Origin: Cohnella sp. CFH 77786
Lineage (GTDB): Bacteria > Bacillota > Bacilli > Paenibacillales > Paenibacillaceae
DNA length: 64,000 bases
Reading direction: 5' to 3'
NCBI RefSeq assembly: GCF_019400745.1
Contig: NZ_WJIB01000006.1
Location: 186,001 to 250,000, forward strand
In this document: positions 26,370 to 34,678 of the stretch, one piece after another
Layout of the letters: each line of letters begins with the position of its first letter
Position numbering within the stretch: the first letter of the stretch is position 1
Program-made: the position numbers and the translations under genes
The notes under the pieces: generated by a model
Seen by the model: the letters and a program-made list of their open reading frames with translations, nothing else
Databases searched by the model: none
Told to the model about the DNA's origin: nothing

Positions 26370-26465
26370 ATGCACAACCGCGTGTTTAAAATCGTCGTCT
26401 GGGTCACGCTGGCCGCCATGCTATTCACGACCGTTCTCATGAGCGTAAGCGCGTTTCTCTCCTGA
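26370..26465 (+). CDS. prli42: Prli42-like stressosome membrane miniprotein (31 residues)
   Basis: A 31-residue protein with a short positively charged N-terminus (MHNRVFK) and one transmembrane helix ending MSVSAFLS. It matches the KIVVYLML ... TTLLAGVSMFL pattern of Prli42 (DUF4044), the membrane peptide that anchors the Listeria stressosome and is conserved in Bacillales. AAAGGGTG precedes the ATG. It overlaps the lipB 3' end by 29 bases on the opposite strand. The name rests on size, topology and motif, since no alignment could be run. Confidence 0.75.
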   Translation: MHNRVFKIVVWVTLAAMLFTTVLMSVSAFLS

Positions 26466-27144
26466 CCGCGTCTGCTTCCGCCGGGGCATGCCCGAAAACC
26501 TTCCGGAAATGCGGCACGATTCGGCGCGCGATCTCTTCCACGTCCAGCTCCCGTCCGCTCAGCGACTCGAGCGAGGTGACGCCGTACTCCGCGATCCCGC
26601 AGGGGATGATGCCGCCGAAGCCTTCCCGTTCCACGCCCCTCTTCACGTTCAGCGCGAAGCCGTGGCTGGTGACGAAGCCCCGCCGCGTGCGGGCTTTGTT
26701 GAATTTGACGCCGATCGCGGCGACCTTCTCGTCCCCGACCCATACGCCGGTATAGGCGGATTTGCGCCCGCCGGACAATCCGAATTCGCCGAGCAGGCCG
26801 ATGATGGCCTCTTCCAAATTCCTTAAATATTGATGCAAATCAAGTCCGATCGCGTCCAAATACAGGAGCGGATAACCGACCAGCTGGCCTGGACCGTGAT
26901 ACGTGATGTCGCCGCCCCGGTCGATTTGGAACACGGAAATGCCTCTCCGCTCCAGCTCTTCCGGCCCGAGCAGCAGGTGCTCCGGATGGCGGTCGGATCC
27001 GATCGTGTACGTCGGCGGGTGCTCCAGCAGAAGCAGCGTGTCGCTCCGCTCCCCGCGGTCGATTTCGCGGACGAGGCGCTTTTGCAGATCCCACGCCTCT
27101 TGATAGCCGATCCGCGACAGCCATTCGGTATCTAATGGTTTCAT
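26437..27144 (-). CDS. lipB: Octanoyl-[ACP]:protein N-octanoyltransferase
   Basis: Transfers octanoyl groups from acyl carrier protein to lipoyl domains, the first step of lipoate assembly. The 235-residue protein contains RGGDITYHGPGQLVGYP, AAIGVKFNKA (catalytic lysine) and GIIPCGIAEYGVTS (acyl-accepting cysteine), all diagnostic for LipB rather than LipM/LipL. The start at 27144 follows GGGAGGGG. Location directly downstream of the branched-chain dehydrogenase operon, whose E2 needs lipoate, makes functional sense; GcvH in this window is another substrate. Confidence 0.93.
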   Translation of the reverse strand: MKPLDTEWLSRIGYQEAWDLQKRLVREIDRGERSDTLLLLEHPPTYTIGSDRHPEHLLLGPEELERRGISVFQIDRGGDITYHGPGQLVGYPLLYLDAIGLDLHQYLRNLEEAIIGLLGEFGLSGGRKSAYTGVWVGDEKVAAIGVKFNKARTRRGFVTSHGFALNVKRGVEREGFGGIIPCGIAEYGVTSLESLSGRELDVEEIARRIVPHFRKVFGHAPAEADAVRRETRLRS

Positions 27145-27188
27145 TCCGCCCCTCCCGGACCCAGCTTCTCCCATCATTGTAGCGCAAC

Positions 27189-27216
27189 GAAAGCGCCGTC
27201 CGCAAACGGCGCTTTC
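27189..27216 (-). terminator. Hairpin between the DUF1697 gene and lipB
   Basis: GAAAGCGCCG and CGGCGCTTTC form a perfect ten-base stem with an eight-base loop, 12 bases after the DUF1697 stop. On the minus strand the following bases are only GTTGCGC, so it may attenuate rather than fully stop transcription into lipB. Confidence 0.6.
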
Positions 27217-27227
27217 GAATGGTTTCG

Positions 27228-27776
27228 TCATGCCTTCATCGCTTCCGCGAGCGCGAACAGCTTGTTCGTGGTGTTCCAGTTGCGCAGCGTAACGGGCACG
27301 CCCAGCTTGTTCAAGCTGTTCCCGAGCTTCGAATCGCGGACGCCCGCGCGGAACATGACGTACAACTCATGGTCCACGAGGCGGAACCGGTCGTCCTCCG
27401 TGACATAAGGCCGGATCCGGTCAAGCTGGCTCTCGGACGGAAGCTGCGACAGGAAACCGACATGGAGATTCAATTCCTCCGGGGTGCCTTCGCCGGCGAA
27501 CGGGTTGGACCGGATAATCCGCCCCAGATCATCGCCCGTCCGCAGAATGACCGCTGCCGGGAAGCCGAATTCCCGCTCGATTTCCTTCTCGATCCGTCCG
27601 GCCATCTCTCCGGGATCCGCGGCGGAAGCGGGCACGAACAGGACATTGCCGCTATTGATGTAGGTTTGCACCCGCTCGAAGCCCATCTTTTCGAACATTT
27701 GCTTGAGCGCCGGCATGCTGACTTTCTTGTTGCCGCCGACGTTGATTCCGCGCAACAGCGCCGCGTGTACGGACAT
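27228..27776 (-). CDS. DUF1697 family protein
   Basis: A 182-residue protein beginning MSVHAALLRGINVGG and containing TYINSGNVLF, the two signatures of DUF1697, a widespread family of unknown function. No catalytic residues are known. It follows bkdB by 21 bases and could be cotranscribed with it. The ATG follows GGGAGG. Confidence 0.9.
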   Translation of the reverse strand: MSVHAALLRGINVGGNKKVSMPALKQMFEKMGFERVQTYINSGNVLFVPASAADPGEMAGRIEKEIEREFGFPAAVILRTGDDLGRIIRSNPFAGEGTPEELNLHVGFLSQLPSESQLDRIRPYVTEDDRFRLVDHELYVMFRAGVRDSKLGNSLNKLGVPVTLRNWNTTNKLFALAEAMKA

Positions 27777-27797
27777 TCCGAAACCTCCCGCGGTCGG

Positions 27798-29141
27798 TTA
27801 GTACAGCTTCGTATCCGGCCCGAAGCCTTCCAGAATTTCTTTGACCTTCTGGTGGAAGCGGCCGCAAATGATGCCGTCCAGAATCCGGTGGTCGAAGGAA
27901 AGGCAGAGGTTGACCATCGAGCGGATCCCGATCATGTCTCCGATGACAACCGGCCGCTTGACGATCGCTTCCAGGGTCATGATCGCGGCTTGCGGGTAAT
28001 TGATGATGGGATAAGACAGCACCGAGCCGAACGTACCCGTGTTGTTGACCGTGAACGTGCCGCCTTGCATGTCCGAGAGCTTCAGCTTGCCTTCCCGGGT
28101 TTTGCGGGCCAGCTCGTGGATCTCGTGGGCAAGACCGGTTATCGTCTTCTGATCCGCGTTGCGGATGACCGGCGTCAGGACGGAGTCCTCGGTGCCGACC
28201 GCCAGCGACAAATTAATATCGCGTTTCACGATGATTTTGTCGACGGCCCAGACGGAGTTCATCAGCGGATACTCCTTGATCGCGCCGACGACGGCCTTAA
28301 GCAGGAAAGGCATGAACGTCAGGTTGATGCCCTCGTTCTTCTTGAAGTCGTCCTTCAGCTTGCTGCGCAGCTGGACCAGGTTGGTGAGATCGACTTCGAC
28401 CATCGTCCAGGCGTGCGGAATTTCGGTCACGGACTGCCGCATGTTTTTGGCGATCGTATTGCGGATCGGCGTCACGTCGATCGCGTATTCGCGACCCGGC
28501 GCGGCATGCCCTTCGTCGACTTCGACGACGGGAATGCGCGGCGGCTCCGGGGCTCTCGCTGGCGCGGGAGGCACGGCGGCAGCTGCCGGCGACTGTGCCT
28601 GTGCTGCGGGCGCCGGAGGCAAGGCGGAGCCGGACTCGATCGCGTCCAGCACGTCTTTGCGGGTAATTCGCCCTCCAAGCCCGGTGCCCGCCACCCGCGA
28701 CAGGTCCACTCCATTCTCGGCAGCCAGCCGCTGGACCGCGGGCGAGTAGCGGGAGCGCATCGGCGCCCCGGGATCGAGAGCGGCAGGAGCGGCAGCAACC
28801 GGCGCTGCGGCTGCCGGACGGCTGGCCGCAGCCGGCAGGGATACAGCCTCATCCGCCATTCCCGTGGCTTGGGGCAACGACGCGGCCGATTCCTGCTCCG
28901 TCTCCACGAGACAGATCGGGGTGCCGACGTCTACGACTTCTCCCGCGTTGGCCAGGATTTTAACCAGTTTTCCCCGTACCGTCGAGGGCAGCTCCGCGTT
29001 TACCTTATCCGTGATGAGCTCGCATATGGGCTCATACATGTCCAGCATGTCGCCCGGTTCCTTGAGCCACCGGTCGATCGTCGCGTTCACGAGCGATTCC
29101 GCCAGCTGCGGCATTACGATTTCCACGATTTGTTTCGCCAT
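27798..29141 (-). CDS. bkdB: Branched-chain alpha-keto acid dehydrogenase E2 (dihydrolipoyl acyltransferase)
   Basis: Core of the complex that turns the keto acids of valine, leucine and isoleucine into branched acyl-CoAs. The 447-residue protein has one lipoyl domain (Lys46 in ITDKVNAE), an Ala/Pro-rich linker, a peripheral subunit-binding domain (about 130-165), a second Ala/Pro linker and the catalytic domain ending in SFDHRILDGIICGRF with the active-site histidine. Third of three genes after bkdAA and bkdAB. The start follows GGAAGGAG. A pyruvate complex is less likely given the separate lpd upstream and the Bacillus-like order. Confidence 0.9.
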   Translation of the reverse strand: MAKQIVEIVMPQLAESLVNATIDRWLKEPGDMLDMYEPICELITDKVNAELPSTVRGKLVKILANAGEVVDVGTPICLVETEQESAASLPQATGMADEAVSLPAAASRPAAAAPVAAAPAALDPGAPMRSRYSPAVQRLAAENGVDLSRVAGTGLGGRITRKDVLDAIESGSALPPAPAAQAQSPAAAAVPPAPARAPEPPRIPVVEVDEGHAAPGREYAIDVTPIRNTIAKNMRQSVTEIPHAWTMVEVDLTNLVQLRSKLKDDFKKNEGINLTFMPFLLKAVVGAIKEYPLMNSVWAVDKIIVKRDINLSLAVGTEDSVLTPVIRNADQKTITGLAHEIHELARKTREGKLKLSDMQGGTFTVNNTGTFGSVLSYPIINYPQAAIMTLEAIVKRPVVIGDMIGIRSMVNLCLSFDHRILDGIICGRFHQKVKEILEGFGPDTKLY

Positions 29142-29174
29142 GGCGTTCCTTCTCCTTCCGGTCGGAACCGTCGC

Positions 29175-30161
29175 TTAATATCGCGCCAGCTCCAGCATCT
29201 CCGCTTTCAATTTGTCCTTGTTCAGCAGGAAGTGCTTCTCGCCCGGAGGGTTGATCGGCATCGCCGGGACGTCGGGCCCGCAGACGCGGCGAATCGGGGC
29301 GTCCAGGTCGTAGAGGAGCTCCTCCGCGATGATCGCGGCGACTTCCGCGCCGATCCCCCCGGTTTTGTTGTCCTCATGGATGATGAGGATTTTGCCGGTT
29401 TTGGAAGCGGCTTCGAGAATGCCTGACCGGTCGAGCGGCTGCAGCGACCTCAGGTCCAGGATATGCGCCTCGACGCCTTCTTCGCGCGACAGCTCTTCCG
29501 CCGCCTGCATCGCGAAATGGAGCGGCATGCTGTACCCGATCACCGTGATGTCGCTTCCCTCGCGCATCACCTTCGATTTGCCGATCGGCACGACATAATC
29601 CTCTTCCGGCACCTCGTCCGAGATCAGGCGGTAGCATTTCTTGTTCTCGAAAAAGAGGACGGGGTCCGGATCGCGGATGGCCGCCTTCAACAGCCCCTTT
29701 GCGTCGTAAGCCGTCGAAGGCGCGACGATCTTCAGGCCGGGCGTGCCGAAAAACACCGATTCCGGGCATTGGGAATGGTACAGGCCCCCGAATACGCCCC
29801 CTCCGATCGGCGCGCGGATGACGACGGGGCAGCTCCAATCGTTGTTCGACCGGTAGCGGATTTTGGCCGCTTCGCTGATGATTTGGTTCGTCGCGGGGAA
29901 CATGAAATCGGAATACTGCATCTCCGCGATCGGCTTCATGCCCGCCATGGCCGCCCCGATGGCGACGCCGGCGATGGCCGACTCCGACAAGGGCGTGTCG
30001 AGCGCGCGCGCTTCGCCGAACTGCTGCTGCAATCCTTTGGTCGTGCCGAAGACGCCGCCCTTCAGCCCTACGTCCTCCCCAAGTACGAATACTTCGGGGT
30101 CCCGCTCCATTTCCTCTTTCATGGCCGTCCGAATGGCCTCGATATATTCGATCACCGGCAT
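29175..30161 (-). CDS. bkdAB: Branched-chain alpha-keto acid dehydrogenase E1 beta subunit
   Basis: A 328-residue thiamin-diphosphate enzyme subunit pairing with the E1 alpha encoded two bases upstream. Motifs include GEDVGLKGGVFGTTKGL, PLSESAIAGVAIGAAMAG, and the C-terminal GIGAEVAAIIAEELLYDL. Sequence and length fit branched-chain rather than pyruvate E1 beta, supported by the operon order lpd-E1a-E1b-E2. Confidence 0.92.
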   Translation of the reverse strand: MPVIEYIEAIRTAMKEEMERDPEVFVLGEDVGLKGGVFGTTKGLQQQFGEARALDTPLSESAIAGVAIGAAMAGMKPIAEMQYSDFMFPATNQIISEAAKIRYRSNNDWSCPVVIRAPIGGGVFGGLYHSQCPESVFFGTPGLKIVAPSTAYDAKGLLKAAIRDPDPVLFFENKKCYRLISDEVPEEDYVVPIGKSKVMREGSDITVIGYSMPLHFAMQAAEELSREEGVEAHILDLRSLQPLDRSGILEAASKTGKILIIHEDNKTGGIGAEVAAIIAEELLYDLDAPIRRVCGPDVPAMPINPPGEKHFLLNKDKLKAEMLELARY

Positions 30162-30163
30162 GG

Positions 30164-31192
30164 TCAGCGCGCCTCCCCTTCGTCTTCCGCGTACACGTAC
30201 CGTACCGAGTCTTCCGGCGACTGGAACGGCGCTTTCTCCGCGTATTCCGTCGCTTCGTCGATGACGGCCCGATGGCGCTTGGCCAGCTCCTCCTCCTTTT
30301 CATCCGACCATAAGCCGTGTTCGATCAAGTATTGCCGGAATGCCGGAATGGCGTCCTTGGCCTTGTGAAACTCGACTTCTTCCTTCGTTCGGTAGGCCAG
30401 GTCGTTGTCGGAAGTGGAGTGCGCCGTCACGCGGTACGTCATGATTTCGATCAGCGTCGGGCCTTCTCCGGCCAGAGCCCGCTCCCGCGCTTCCTTGACG
30501 ACCCGGTACACCTCGAGCGGATCGTTCCCGTCCACCCGGAACCCCGGGAAGCCGTATCCGATCGCGCGGTCGGCGATCCGGCCGGCCGATTGCTTCGAGA
30601 ACGGCACGGAAATCGCGTATTGGTTGTTCTGGCAAACGAATATGACCGGCAGCTTCTGGACGCCGGCGAAATTGCAGCCTTCGTGGAAGTCGCCTTGATT
30701 GCTCGAGCCTTCGCCGAAAGAAACGATGGCAACCTGCGGTTCCCCGCGCATTTTGGCCGCGAGCGCGAAGCCCACGGCATGGGGAACCTGAGTCGTCACC
30801 GGGCTCGATCCCGTGACGATGCGCAGCCTGCGGCAGCCGAAATGCCCCGGCATCTGCCTTCCCGCGCTGTTCGGGTCTTCCGCCTTGGCGAAGATCGACA
30901 GCATTAATTCCTTGACGGTCATCCCGACCGACAGGACGAAGCCATAGTCGCGGTAATACGGAAGAAACCAATCCCGCTCGCGGTCCATGGCGAACCCCAT
31001 GGCGACCTGCGACGGCTCCTGCGTAATTCCCGAGATATGGAAATTGATCTTGCCGGCTCTTTGCAACAGTTGTCCACGCTCATCGTAACGTCTGGCGAGC
31101 ATCATCGTTTCGTACATGGCAACGGCCTGCTCGTCCGTAAGACCGAGCGCGGCATGTCGGCTTTCGTGACGTACGGTGCCCGACTGGGTCAT
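30164..31192 (-). CDS. bkdAA: Branched-chain alpha-keto acid dehydrogenase E1 alpha subunit
   Basis: A 342-residue subunit that binds thiamin diphosphate through GEGSSNQGDFHEGCNFA and NNQYAISVP, and carries the histidine loop YRVTAHSTSDND. The start at 31192 is fixed by AGGGAGGAC; an earlier in-frame start at 31213 lacks a ribosome site. A separate promoter lies in the 243-base gap after lpd, with a FapR-like box in its 5' leader. Confidence 0.92.
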   Translation of the reverse strand: MTQSGTVRHESRHAALGLTDEQAVAMYETMMLARRYDERGQLLQRAGKINFHISGITQEPSQVAMGFAMDRERDWFLPYYRDYGFVLSVGMTVKELMLSIFAKAEDPNSAGRQMPGHFGCRRLRIVTGSSPVTTQVPHAVGFALAAKMRGEPQVAIVSFGEGSSNQGDFHEGCNFAGVQKLPVIFVCQNNQYAISVPFSKQSAGRIADRAIGYGFPGFRVDGNDPLEVYRVVKEARERALAGEGPTLIEIMTYRVTAHSTSDNDLAYRTKEEVEFHKAKDAIPAFRQYLIEHGLWSDEKEEELAKRHRAVIDEATEYAEKAPFQSPEDSVRYVYAEDEGEAR

Positions 31193-31220
31193 GGCGCGTC
31201 CTCCCTGATTCATCGTTTAG

Positions 31221-31263
31221 TTTTAAAACCTGGTCTTAATACTTGAGCTTAAGTCTTATTATA
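31221..31263 (-). promoter_or_regulatory. Promoter of bkdAA with a FapR-like box in the leader
   Basis: A perfect -10 TATAAT lies on the minus strand at 31263-31258; no good -35 is visible. About 11-30 bases after the expected transcription start is TTTTAAAACCTGGTCTTAAT (31221-31240). It keeps the TTA..ACCTGGT..TAA skeleton of the FapR operator, with differences only at inner positions of the half-sites. Next to it is the near-palindrome ACTTGAGCTTAAGT. Control of bkd by the malonyl-CoA sensor FapR is an inference. Confidence 0.5.
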
Positions 31264-31435
31264 CTCTCCCGCCGAGCAAAAAGAAACGTCCAACCGGAAA
31301 CGCGCATGGCGCGGTCACCGATTGGCCGTATGGATGATCGTGATTCGGAAAGTATGGTATTCGCCAAACTTTTCTGAATCACTTCCGATAAATCGTCAAT
31401 CCGTCCGTAAAGGACGGCGTTGCCGTTTTGCTTGG

Positions 31436-32866
31436 TCAAGCGTGTCCGCCGCCTCCGGAGAGGCCGAGCATCGTCTCCTGCATGATTTCGGATAAGGTCG
31501 GGTGAGGGTGAATCGTCCGGCCGATTTCCCACGGAATGGCGTCCAGCAGCTTGGCCAGCGAAGCTTCGGCAATCAGCTCCGTCGCATGCGCTCCCACCAA
31601 GTGGACGCCGAGCAAGTCGCCCGACCGCGCGTCCGCCACCGCTTTGGCGAATCCTTCGGCTTCTCCGTAGACCAAGGCTTTGCCCAGAATGCGGAGCGGA
31701 ATTTTCGCCGTCTTCACCTGGAAGCCGCCGGCTTTCGCCGCCTCTTCGGTCCAGCCGATCGAAGCGGCCTCCGGACGGGAATAGATGCAGCGCGGAATGT
31801 CCCGGTCCGGGCAGCGCTCCGGCTTGCCGCCGGTCAGATGCTCTACCGCCACAGCCGCCTCGTGCATGGCCGCGTGGGCGAGCTGGACGCCTCCGATGAC
31901 GTCCCCGATCGCGTAGATGTGGGGCTCGCCTGTCTGCAGCGTCGACGGGTTCACGGCAATGAAGCCGTTCGCCGATTTCACGTCGGTGTTTTCCAGTCCG
32001 ATCCCTTCCACGTTGCCTTGCCGGCCGACGGATACCATCATCCGCTCCGCCGCAAAGACGGTCCTCTCTCCTTTGACTTCCGCCTCGCACGCAACCCCTT
32101 GCTCCGTCACGCGGCAGGACGCCGCGTCCAGCTTCGCGCCCGTAAGCATGCGCACTCCGCGTTTCGAGAGCGCCTTGGCGATTTCGGCCGAGACGTCCTT
32201 GTCCTCGGCCGGAAGCAGCCGGTCCGCCGTTTCGACCAGCGTCACTTCGGTGCCGAAGTCGGCCAGCATCGAAGCCCACTCGACCCCGATGACCCCTCCT
32301 CCGACGATCAGGACGGACGCCGGCCGCTCCGTCCATTCCAACGCTTCGTCGCTGGTGACGACGGTCTTCCCGTCATAGGGAAGGCCGGCCAACCTCCGCG
32401 GGCGGGATCCCGTCGCGATGATCACGTTCTTCGGGACGATTGTCTCCGATTCCCCGTCCGGCAATTCCACCGCGACGGCCCCGCTCTTGGGCGAGAATAT
32501 GGACGGGCCGATGATTCTCCCGTTTCCTTGAATCACTTGGATTTTATTCTGTTTCATCAATGCCTGGACGCCCCGGTGCAGCTGCTCGACGATCCCGGCC
32601 ATGCGGGTCCGGACGGCCGTCCAATCGACGGCGATTCCGACAGGCGGAACCGTGATCCCGTAGGAGGAAGCTTTTCTCAACGTGGCGTACACTTCGGCGC
32701 TTCTCAGCAGCGATTTGCTTGGGATGCAGCCCCGATGCAGGCAAGTGCCTCCCAGCTTGTCCCGTTCGATGATGACGACGCTCCGCCCGGCTTGCGCCGC
32801 GCGCACCGCCGCCGTATATCCTCCCGGTCCGCCGCCTAAGACGGCGACGTCGGTTTCGATTGGCAT
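31436..32866 (-). CDS. lpdV: Dihydrolipoyl dehydrogenase of the branched-chain complex
   Basis: E3 flavoprotein that reoxidises dihydrolipoamide. The 476-residue product has GGGPGGYTAAVRAAQAG (FAD), the redox pair in GGTCLHRGCIPSK, a second nucleotide fold VGGGVIGVEWASML (NAD), and IGDVIGGVQLAHAA. The C-terminal active-site HPHPTLSE supplies the His-Glu dyad. The start at 32866 follows GGAGGG. First gene of the bkd cluster. The ptb, bcd and buk genes found upstream in Bacillus are absent from the window. Confidence 0.93.
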   Translation of the reverse strand: MPIETDVAVLGGGPGGYTAAVRAAQAGRSVVIIERDKLGGTCLHRGCIPSKSLLRSAEVYATLRKASSYGITVPPVGIAVDWTAVRTRMAGIVEQLHRGVQALMKQNKIQVIQGNGRIIGPSIFSPKSGAVAVELPDGESETIVPKNVIIATGSRPRRLAGLPYDGKTVVTSDEALEWTERPASVLIVGGGVIGVEWASMLADFGTEVTLVETADRLLPAEDKDVSAEIAKALSKRGVRMLTGAKLDAASCRVTEQGVACEAEVKGERTVFAAERMMVSVGRQGNVEGIGLENTDVKSANGFIAVNPSTLQTGEPHIYAIGDVIGGVQLAHAAMHEAAVAVEHLTGGKPERCPDRDIPRCIYSRPEAASIGWTEEAAKAGGFQVKTAKIPLRILGKALVYGEAEGFAKAVADARSGDLLGVHLVGAHATELIAEASLAKLLDAIPWEIGRTIHPHPTLSEIMQETMLGLSGGGGHA

Positions 32867-32987
32867 AGTGGTCCCTCCGCGCTCGATATTCCTCTGTTTC
32901 CCATGACAGGCCATTTCCCTTTCCTATTGTACCTGTTTTTTCCCCGGGGAACAAAGGCGACGCGACGTTCGACAGGATGCGACACCG

Positions 32988-33016
32988 TGGACAGACCGTC
33001 GGGAAAAAGGTAGAAT
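32988..33016 (+). promoter_or_regulatory. Promoter of the yqzF-like gene
   Basis: TGGACA (32988-32993) and TAGAAT (33011-33016) with a 17-base spacer lie 25 bases before the start codon. An isolated TTCGACA (inverse of the Spo0A box core) sits at 32968-32974, but a seven-base match is expected by chance several times in a window this size. Confidence 0.6.
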
Positions 33017-33041
33017 AAAAGGATGAAAGGAGGACCGTGAA

Positions 33042-33362
33042 ATGAAACTGATCGTTTCGCGCCTCATCGCCATTCTGCTGCTCGTCCTTCCCGGCATCGG
33101 CGCCGCCTACGGCTTTCTGCTGATGAAAGACGCCTTGTTCAATTATTTCGCGGAAATGGGCAACGTGGACTTGCAAACGCCCAGCTTCGACTGGGGTTCC
33201 TTTCTACTGGGCTTCTTCCTTTTTTTGATCGGCGTGTGCTTCATCGGAGGCTGGATCTTCTTCCGCGACCGCAAGCACAACTACCTGGCTCCCCGCTTCA
33301 TGCCCAAACGCCCGCGGCCTCCGCGCCGGGAAGAAGCCGGAGGAGGCAACAGACCGGAGTAA
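33042..33362 (+). CDS. YqzF-like membrane protein (DUF2627)
   Basis: A 106-residue protein with two transmembrane helices (about 5-28 and 50-74), a charged tail rich in proline and arginine, and the GFFLFLIGVCFIGGWIFFRDRK segment typical of DUF2627. Bacillus yqzF sits next to the bkd cluster, and this gene is divergent from lpdV. The family has no known function. A very strong AAAGGAGGA ribosome site precedes the ATG. Confidence 0.85.
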   Translation: MKLIVSRLIAILLLVLPGIGAAYGFLLMKDALFNYFAEMGNVDLQTPSFDWGSFLLGFFLFLIGVCFIGGWIFFRDRKHNYLAPRFMPKRPRPPRREEAGGGNRPE

Positions 33363-33374
33363 ATCCGCAACCGC

Positions 33375-33611
33375 TTACTTCCGGAGTTCGCCAAGCCGGC
33401 TCCATTCGAGAGCCTTGACGGCCGCCGTCCGGCACGCGATGCTTTCGCGCTCCATATCCTTGAGCCTCCAGAAACGTTCGTCCCGGTACAAAACCCCAAG
33501 CGCCGCCTGCGCCGCCATGGCGGCGCTTTTTTCGTCGTTAAGCAAATAGCGGCAAACGCTGTAACAGAACCCTTCTATGTCGCGAAGGACGGCGATTTTA
33601 TCGTCTGTCAT
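33375..33611 (-). CDS. Small unknown protein translationally coupled to dacF
   Basis: A 78-residue soluble protein starting at ATG 33611, which overlaps the dacF stop by ATGA. The sequence is helical with charged ends. The segment IEGFCYSVCRYLLNDEKSAA faintly resembles helix one of sigma-factor region 2, but no further sigma motifs follow, so I leave it unassigned. It ends 12 bases from the convergent yqzF-like gene. Confidence 0.65.
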   Translation of the reverse strand: MTDDKIAVLRDIEGFCYSVCRYLLNDEKSAAMAAQAALGVLYRDERFWRLKDMERESIACRTAAVKALEWSRLGELRK

Positions 33612-34501
33612 GTCGCGGTCCTCCAACCGTATTCCAGAAGCTTGCGCGTTTCTTCGAACCTCGACTCCGGAGTTTCCGCCCCCATTACGACCGTGATCAA
33701 TCGCCTGCCGTTCCTCACGGTTGTGCCGGTGAAGCAATATCCCGCGCGCCCGGTATAACCCGTCTTCAACCCGTCGTTGCCCGCCGTTCCGAAGCGCTGT
33801 CCCGGAAGCATCTCGTTGGTCGTCTGCAGGGCTTCGCGGGAGCTTGTCCGAACCGTAGCGGCTTGACGGGTCGTGTCCAGAATTTCGGGATGCTCCTTGA
33901 TTAAACGAACGGCGAGGAGAGCCGCGTCTTTGGCGGTCATTCGCGTCTCTCCGTCAGCCGCTGCCGTGTCGAATTCGCTTAGGTCTTCGCTGGACAGTCC
34001 CGTGGCATTGGCGAAATGGGTGCCGCCGGATAGGCCGATATCCGCCGCTTTCCGGTTCATTCGCTTTACGAATTCGGCTTCCGTTCCCGCCATCTTCTCC
34101 GCGAGAGCAACCGTGGCGTCATTCGCCGAATGAATCGCCATGGCCTCGAACAGTTCCCTGACCGTCAAGGTCTGCCGGGGCTGAAGCCCCATTCCCGCTC
34201 CCGTCACTCCCGCCGCGTAATCGCTGACCCGGACGCGGTCGTTCCACCTCAGCTCCCCGGACGAAATCCCCTCCAACACCAGCAGTTCGGTCATCATCTT
34301 CGACATGCTCGCGGGAGGCAACGCTGCGTCGCCGCGATACGAATACAGCCACTTCCCCGTTTCCATATCCAGCATAACGGCGGATCGCACCTCCAATCCG
34401 AGCGGATTCGGTTCCGCCCCGAGATCCGCCCGCTCCGCATGCACCGCCGTCCATCCGAGCCACAAAGCTAGCGGTATGATCGCAAACCATCGTTTCAACA
34501 C
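33608..34501 (-). CDS. D-alanyl-D-alanine carboxypeptidase, short DacF/PBP5 type
   Basis: A 297-residue secreted penicillin-binding protein that trims the terminal D-alanine of peptidoglycan stems. A signal peptide (about 1-22, ending VHAE) precedes the catalytic domain with Ser65-Met-Ser-Lys68, Ser125-Ala-Asn127 and Lys246-Thr-Gly248. The protein stops about 50 residues after the KTG box. It lacks the C-terminal PBP5 beta domain and amphipathic anchor found in Bacillus DacA/DacF (near 390-440 residues), so it is probably secreted or only loosely membrane-bound. It is not in the spoIIA context. dacF is the nearest name but is not certain. Confidence 0.88.
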   Translation of the reverse strand: MLKRWFAIIPLALWLGWTAVHAERADLGAEPNPLGLEVRSAVMLDMETGKWLYSYRGDAALPPASMSKMMTELLVLEGISSGELRWNDRVRVSDYAAGVTGAGMGLQPRQTLTVRELFEAMAIHSANDATVALAEKMAGTEAEFVKRMNRKAADIGLSGGTHFANATGLSSEDLSEFDTAAADGETRMTAKDAALLAVRLIKEHPEILDTTRQAATVRTSSREALQTTNEMLPGQRFGTAGNDGLKTGYTGRAGYCFTGTTVRNGRRLITVVMGAETPESRFEETRKLLEYGWRTAT

Positions 34502-34608
34502 CCGGTTTCCCCTTCCTGCCCTTCTTGGCAGTTGTGATTGTACAGGGGAACGTTTAATCCTTTTGTAAGCAAACCATAATTTTTTCTTAAAATGAGGCGT
34601 AAGTGTGC

Positions 34609-34614
34609 TATAAT
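34609..34614 (+). promoter_or_regulatory. Extended -10 before the VOC gene
   Basis: TGCTATAAT gives a perfect -10 with TG extension, about 65 bases before the start codon. The -35 is poor. This divergent gap also contains the AT-rich leader of dacF. Confidence 0.55.
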
Positions 34615-34678
34615 AAATGTGTAATTAATGAAACTCTGTTTTATTGTGCGAAACCAATATTTCTTGGAGGGAAACGGG

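Noticed and set aside
27219..29426. 735-codon plus-strand open frame
   Set aside because: It is antisense to the DUF1697 gene, bkdB and the bkdAB end, has no homology-like motifs and a composition typical of GC-rich shadow frames.
31236..32336. 366-codon minus-strand frame inside lpdV
   Set aside because: It overlaps lpdV in another frame and has arginine-rich shadow composition; lpdV has all flavoprotein motifs.
32968..32974. Spo0A-box core (TTCGACA) between lpdV and the yqzF-like gene
   Set aside because: A seven-base match is expected several times by chance in 64 kb, and there is no second box or known link.
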